Source: Bradymonadales bacterium
Lineage (GTDB): Bacteria; Bdellovibrionota; UBA2394
Direction: 5' to 3'
NCBI GenBank assembly: GCA_007693605.1
Contig: REDG01000063.1
Location: 1-34,901, forward strand
DNA: 34,901 nt
The notes beneath the pieces are model-generated. The model searched no databases. It was not told the origin of the DNA and saw only the letters and a list, made by a program, of their open reading frames with translations. The position numbers and the translations under genes are program-made. Shown one piece after another: positions 34,389 to 34,901 of the stretch (its first letter is position 1; every line of letters starts with the position of its first letter).

Positions 34389-34706
34389 ATGATAAAGAAA
34401 ACTCTCAGCGGCCTGCTGCAAGCCGGGGGCTGCGTGCTGATTCTGTTTATCTTGGCTTCTCCGATTGGATTTTGGTCTGATCAGATGACCGCCAACTATC
34501 TCAAGTCAGAGATTCTAAAGGCAGAGGAAGGTAGCATCTATCCAAGCTTTCCGGTGGAGGATCTTCGGCCCGAAGAAATCGAAATCAAGGTCTTTAAAAG
34601 ACTAAGGGGGGATTTTGTCTTGGAGTTTCGAAGACCGCCCTTTCGGACTCAGCGCTGGACCATCAACCAGTACACGAAGGAACTCATTCCCTGGGAGGGC
34701 TCATAG
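34389..34706 (+). CDS. Small membrane-anchored protein of unknown function
   Basis: The 105-residue protein starts with a short basic segment, then a hydrophobic stretch (GGCVLILFILASPIGFW) that acts as a membrane anchor or uncleaved signal. A polar domain of about 75 residues follows, probably in the periplasm, with alternating beta-like segments (EIEIKVFKRL, DFVLEFRRP). I do not recognise a family. It follows the hydrolase by 12 bases on the same strand, so co-transcription is likely. An intergenic repeat begins eight bases after its stop. Confidence 0.65.
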   Translation: MIKKTLSGLLQAGGCVLILFILASPIGFWSDQMTANYLKSEILKAEEGSIYPSFPVEDLRPEEIEIKVFKRLRGDFVLEFRRPPFRTQRWTINQYTKELIPWEGS

Positions 34707-34713
34707 AGTTGGA

Positions 34714-34845
34714 TGGGCCCTAGCAATCCATGGGAGTGGCGATAAGGGTCCAGATGCGAGAAGGCAAGAAGCGAGCATCGCAGTGTGGTTAAAATGCCAC
34801 TCGAGAAGCGCAGCGACGCAGCCGCCGAAGTAGATGGGCCCTTAG
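34714..34845 (+). repeat. GGGCCCTTA intergenic repeat, copy B
   Basis: It matches copy A at 29510-29644 almost throughout. The stretch from GGCGATAAGGG through GCAGTGTGGTT and the stretch from ATGCCACTCGAGAAGCGC to GGGCCCTTAGC are both identical. Differences are confined to the hairpin loop, a one-base deletion in the left arm (TGGGCCCTAGC) and three bases in the centre. It follows the small membrane-protein gene and precedes the window end. It is the clearest evidence that these intergenic sequences form one family. Confidence 0.85.
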
Positions 34846-34901
34846 CTGGGCTAGTTAGCTAACGCGTTGACATTGGAACACTGCGTGAGAAGCAGAAGGT
34901 C
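34846..34901. other. Unassigned window end with two small palindromes
   Basis: GTTAGCTAAC (34854-34863) and AACGCGTT (34861-34868) are overlapping perfect palindromes. TTGACA at 34867-34872 matches the -35 consensus. A promoter for a gene beyond the window is possible, but the sequence ends too soon to tell. Confidence 0.25.

Noticed and set aside
34615..34833. Frame of 72 codons running into the last repeat
   Set aside because: It overlaps the end of the small membrane-protein gene in another frame and then reads the repeat; no ribosome site.
1..34901. CRISPR array or transposase gene
   Set aside because: No set of evenly spaced short repeats and no transposase or integrase motif was seen on either strand; the repeats found are dispersed and intergenic.

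Overview
The window looks like chromosomal DNA from a Gram-negative bacterium. It carries a BamD-like outer-membrane assembly lipoprotein, an LpoA-like lipoprotein, the pilus retraction ATPase PilT and a DciA-type helicase loader. The gene set and moderate G+C suggest a deep-branching proteobacterial lineage such as Bdellovibrionota or its relatives. This placement is inference from gene content and is tentative. Coding density is high, with many 4-base start/stop overlaps.

The left edge (about 1-3300) is accessory. It holds a 34-bp imperfect direct repeat, the 3' end of a tRNA-Ser-like sequence, a complete AbiE toxin-antitoxin pair (abiEi/abiEii) with palindromes at its start and a strong hairpin after it, and a lone AAA+/DUF4143 ATPase whose start codon sits 4 bp from a 36-bp palindrome. 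Next come a secreted subtilisin-type protease and a 42-residue single-span membrane protein on the minus strand.

The core follows. On the plus strand dnaX, cutA, lon, purH, purD and a DUF1015 gene are packed with overlapping or closely spaced ends. dciA diverges from a two-gene lysine-catabolism unit (lysine 6-aminotransferase plus semialdehyde dehydrogenase). On the minus strand hemW, grpE, dnaK, an LpoA-like lipoprotein and a 500-residue exported helical protein form a block, and hrcA is absent from its usual place. rlmE diverges from hemW and leads a bamD-like and a TPR gene. alaS and a second lon lie on the minus strand, and pilT diverges from the second lon. An alpha/beta hydrolase and a small membrane-anchored protein close the window.

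The most interesting unexplained signal is a family of intergenic repeats, with four copies and one short fragment (near 3279, 14025, 19278, 29497 and 34714). They share a hairpin built on TGGGCCCTTAGCG and CGATAAGGGTCCA followed by a conserved flank of about 90 bp. I find no known element that explains them. No CRISPR array, rRNA gene, intact tRNA gene or transposase was found.
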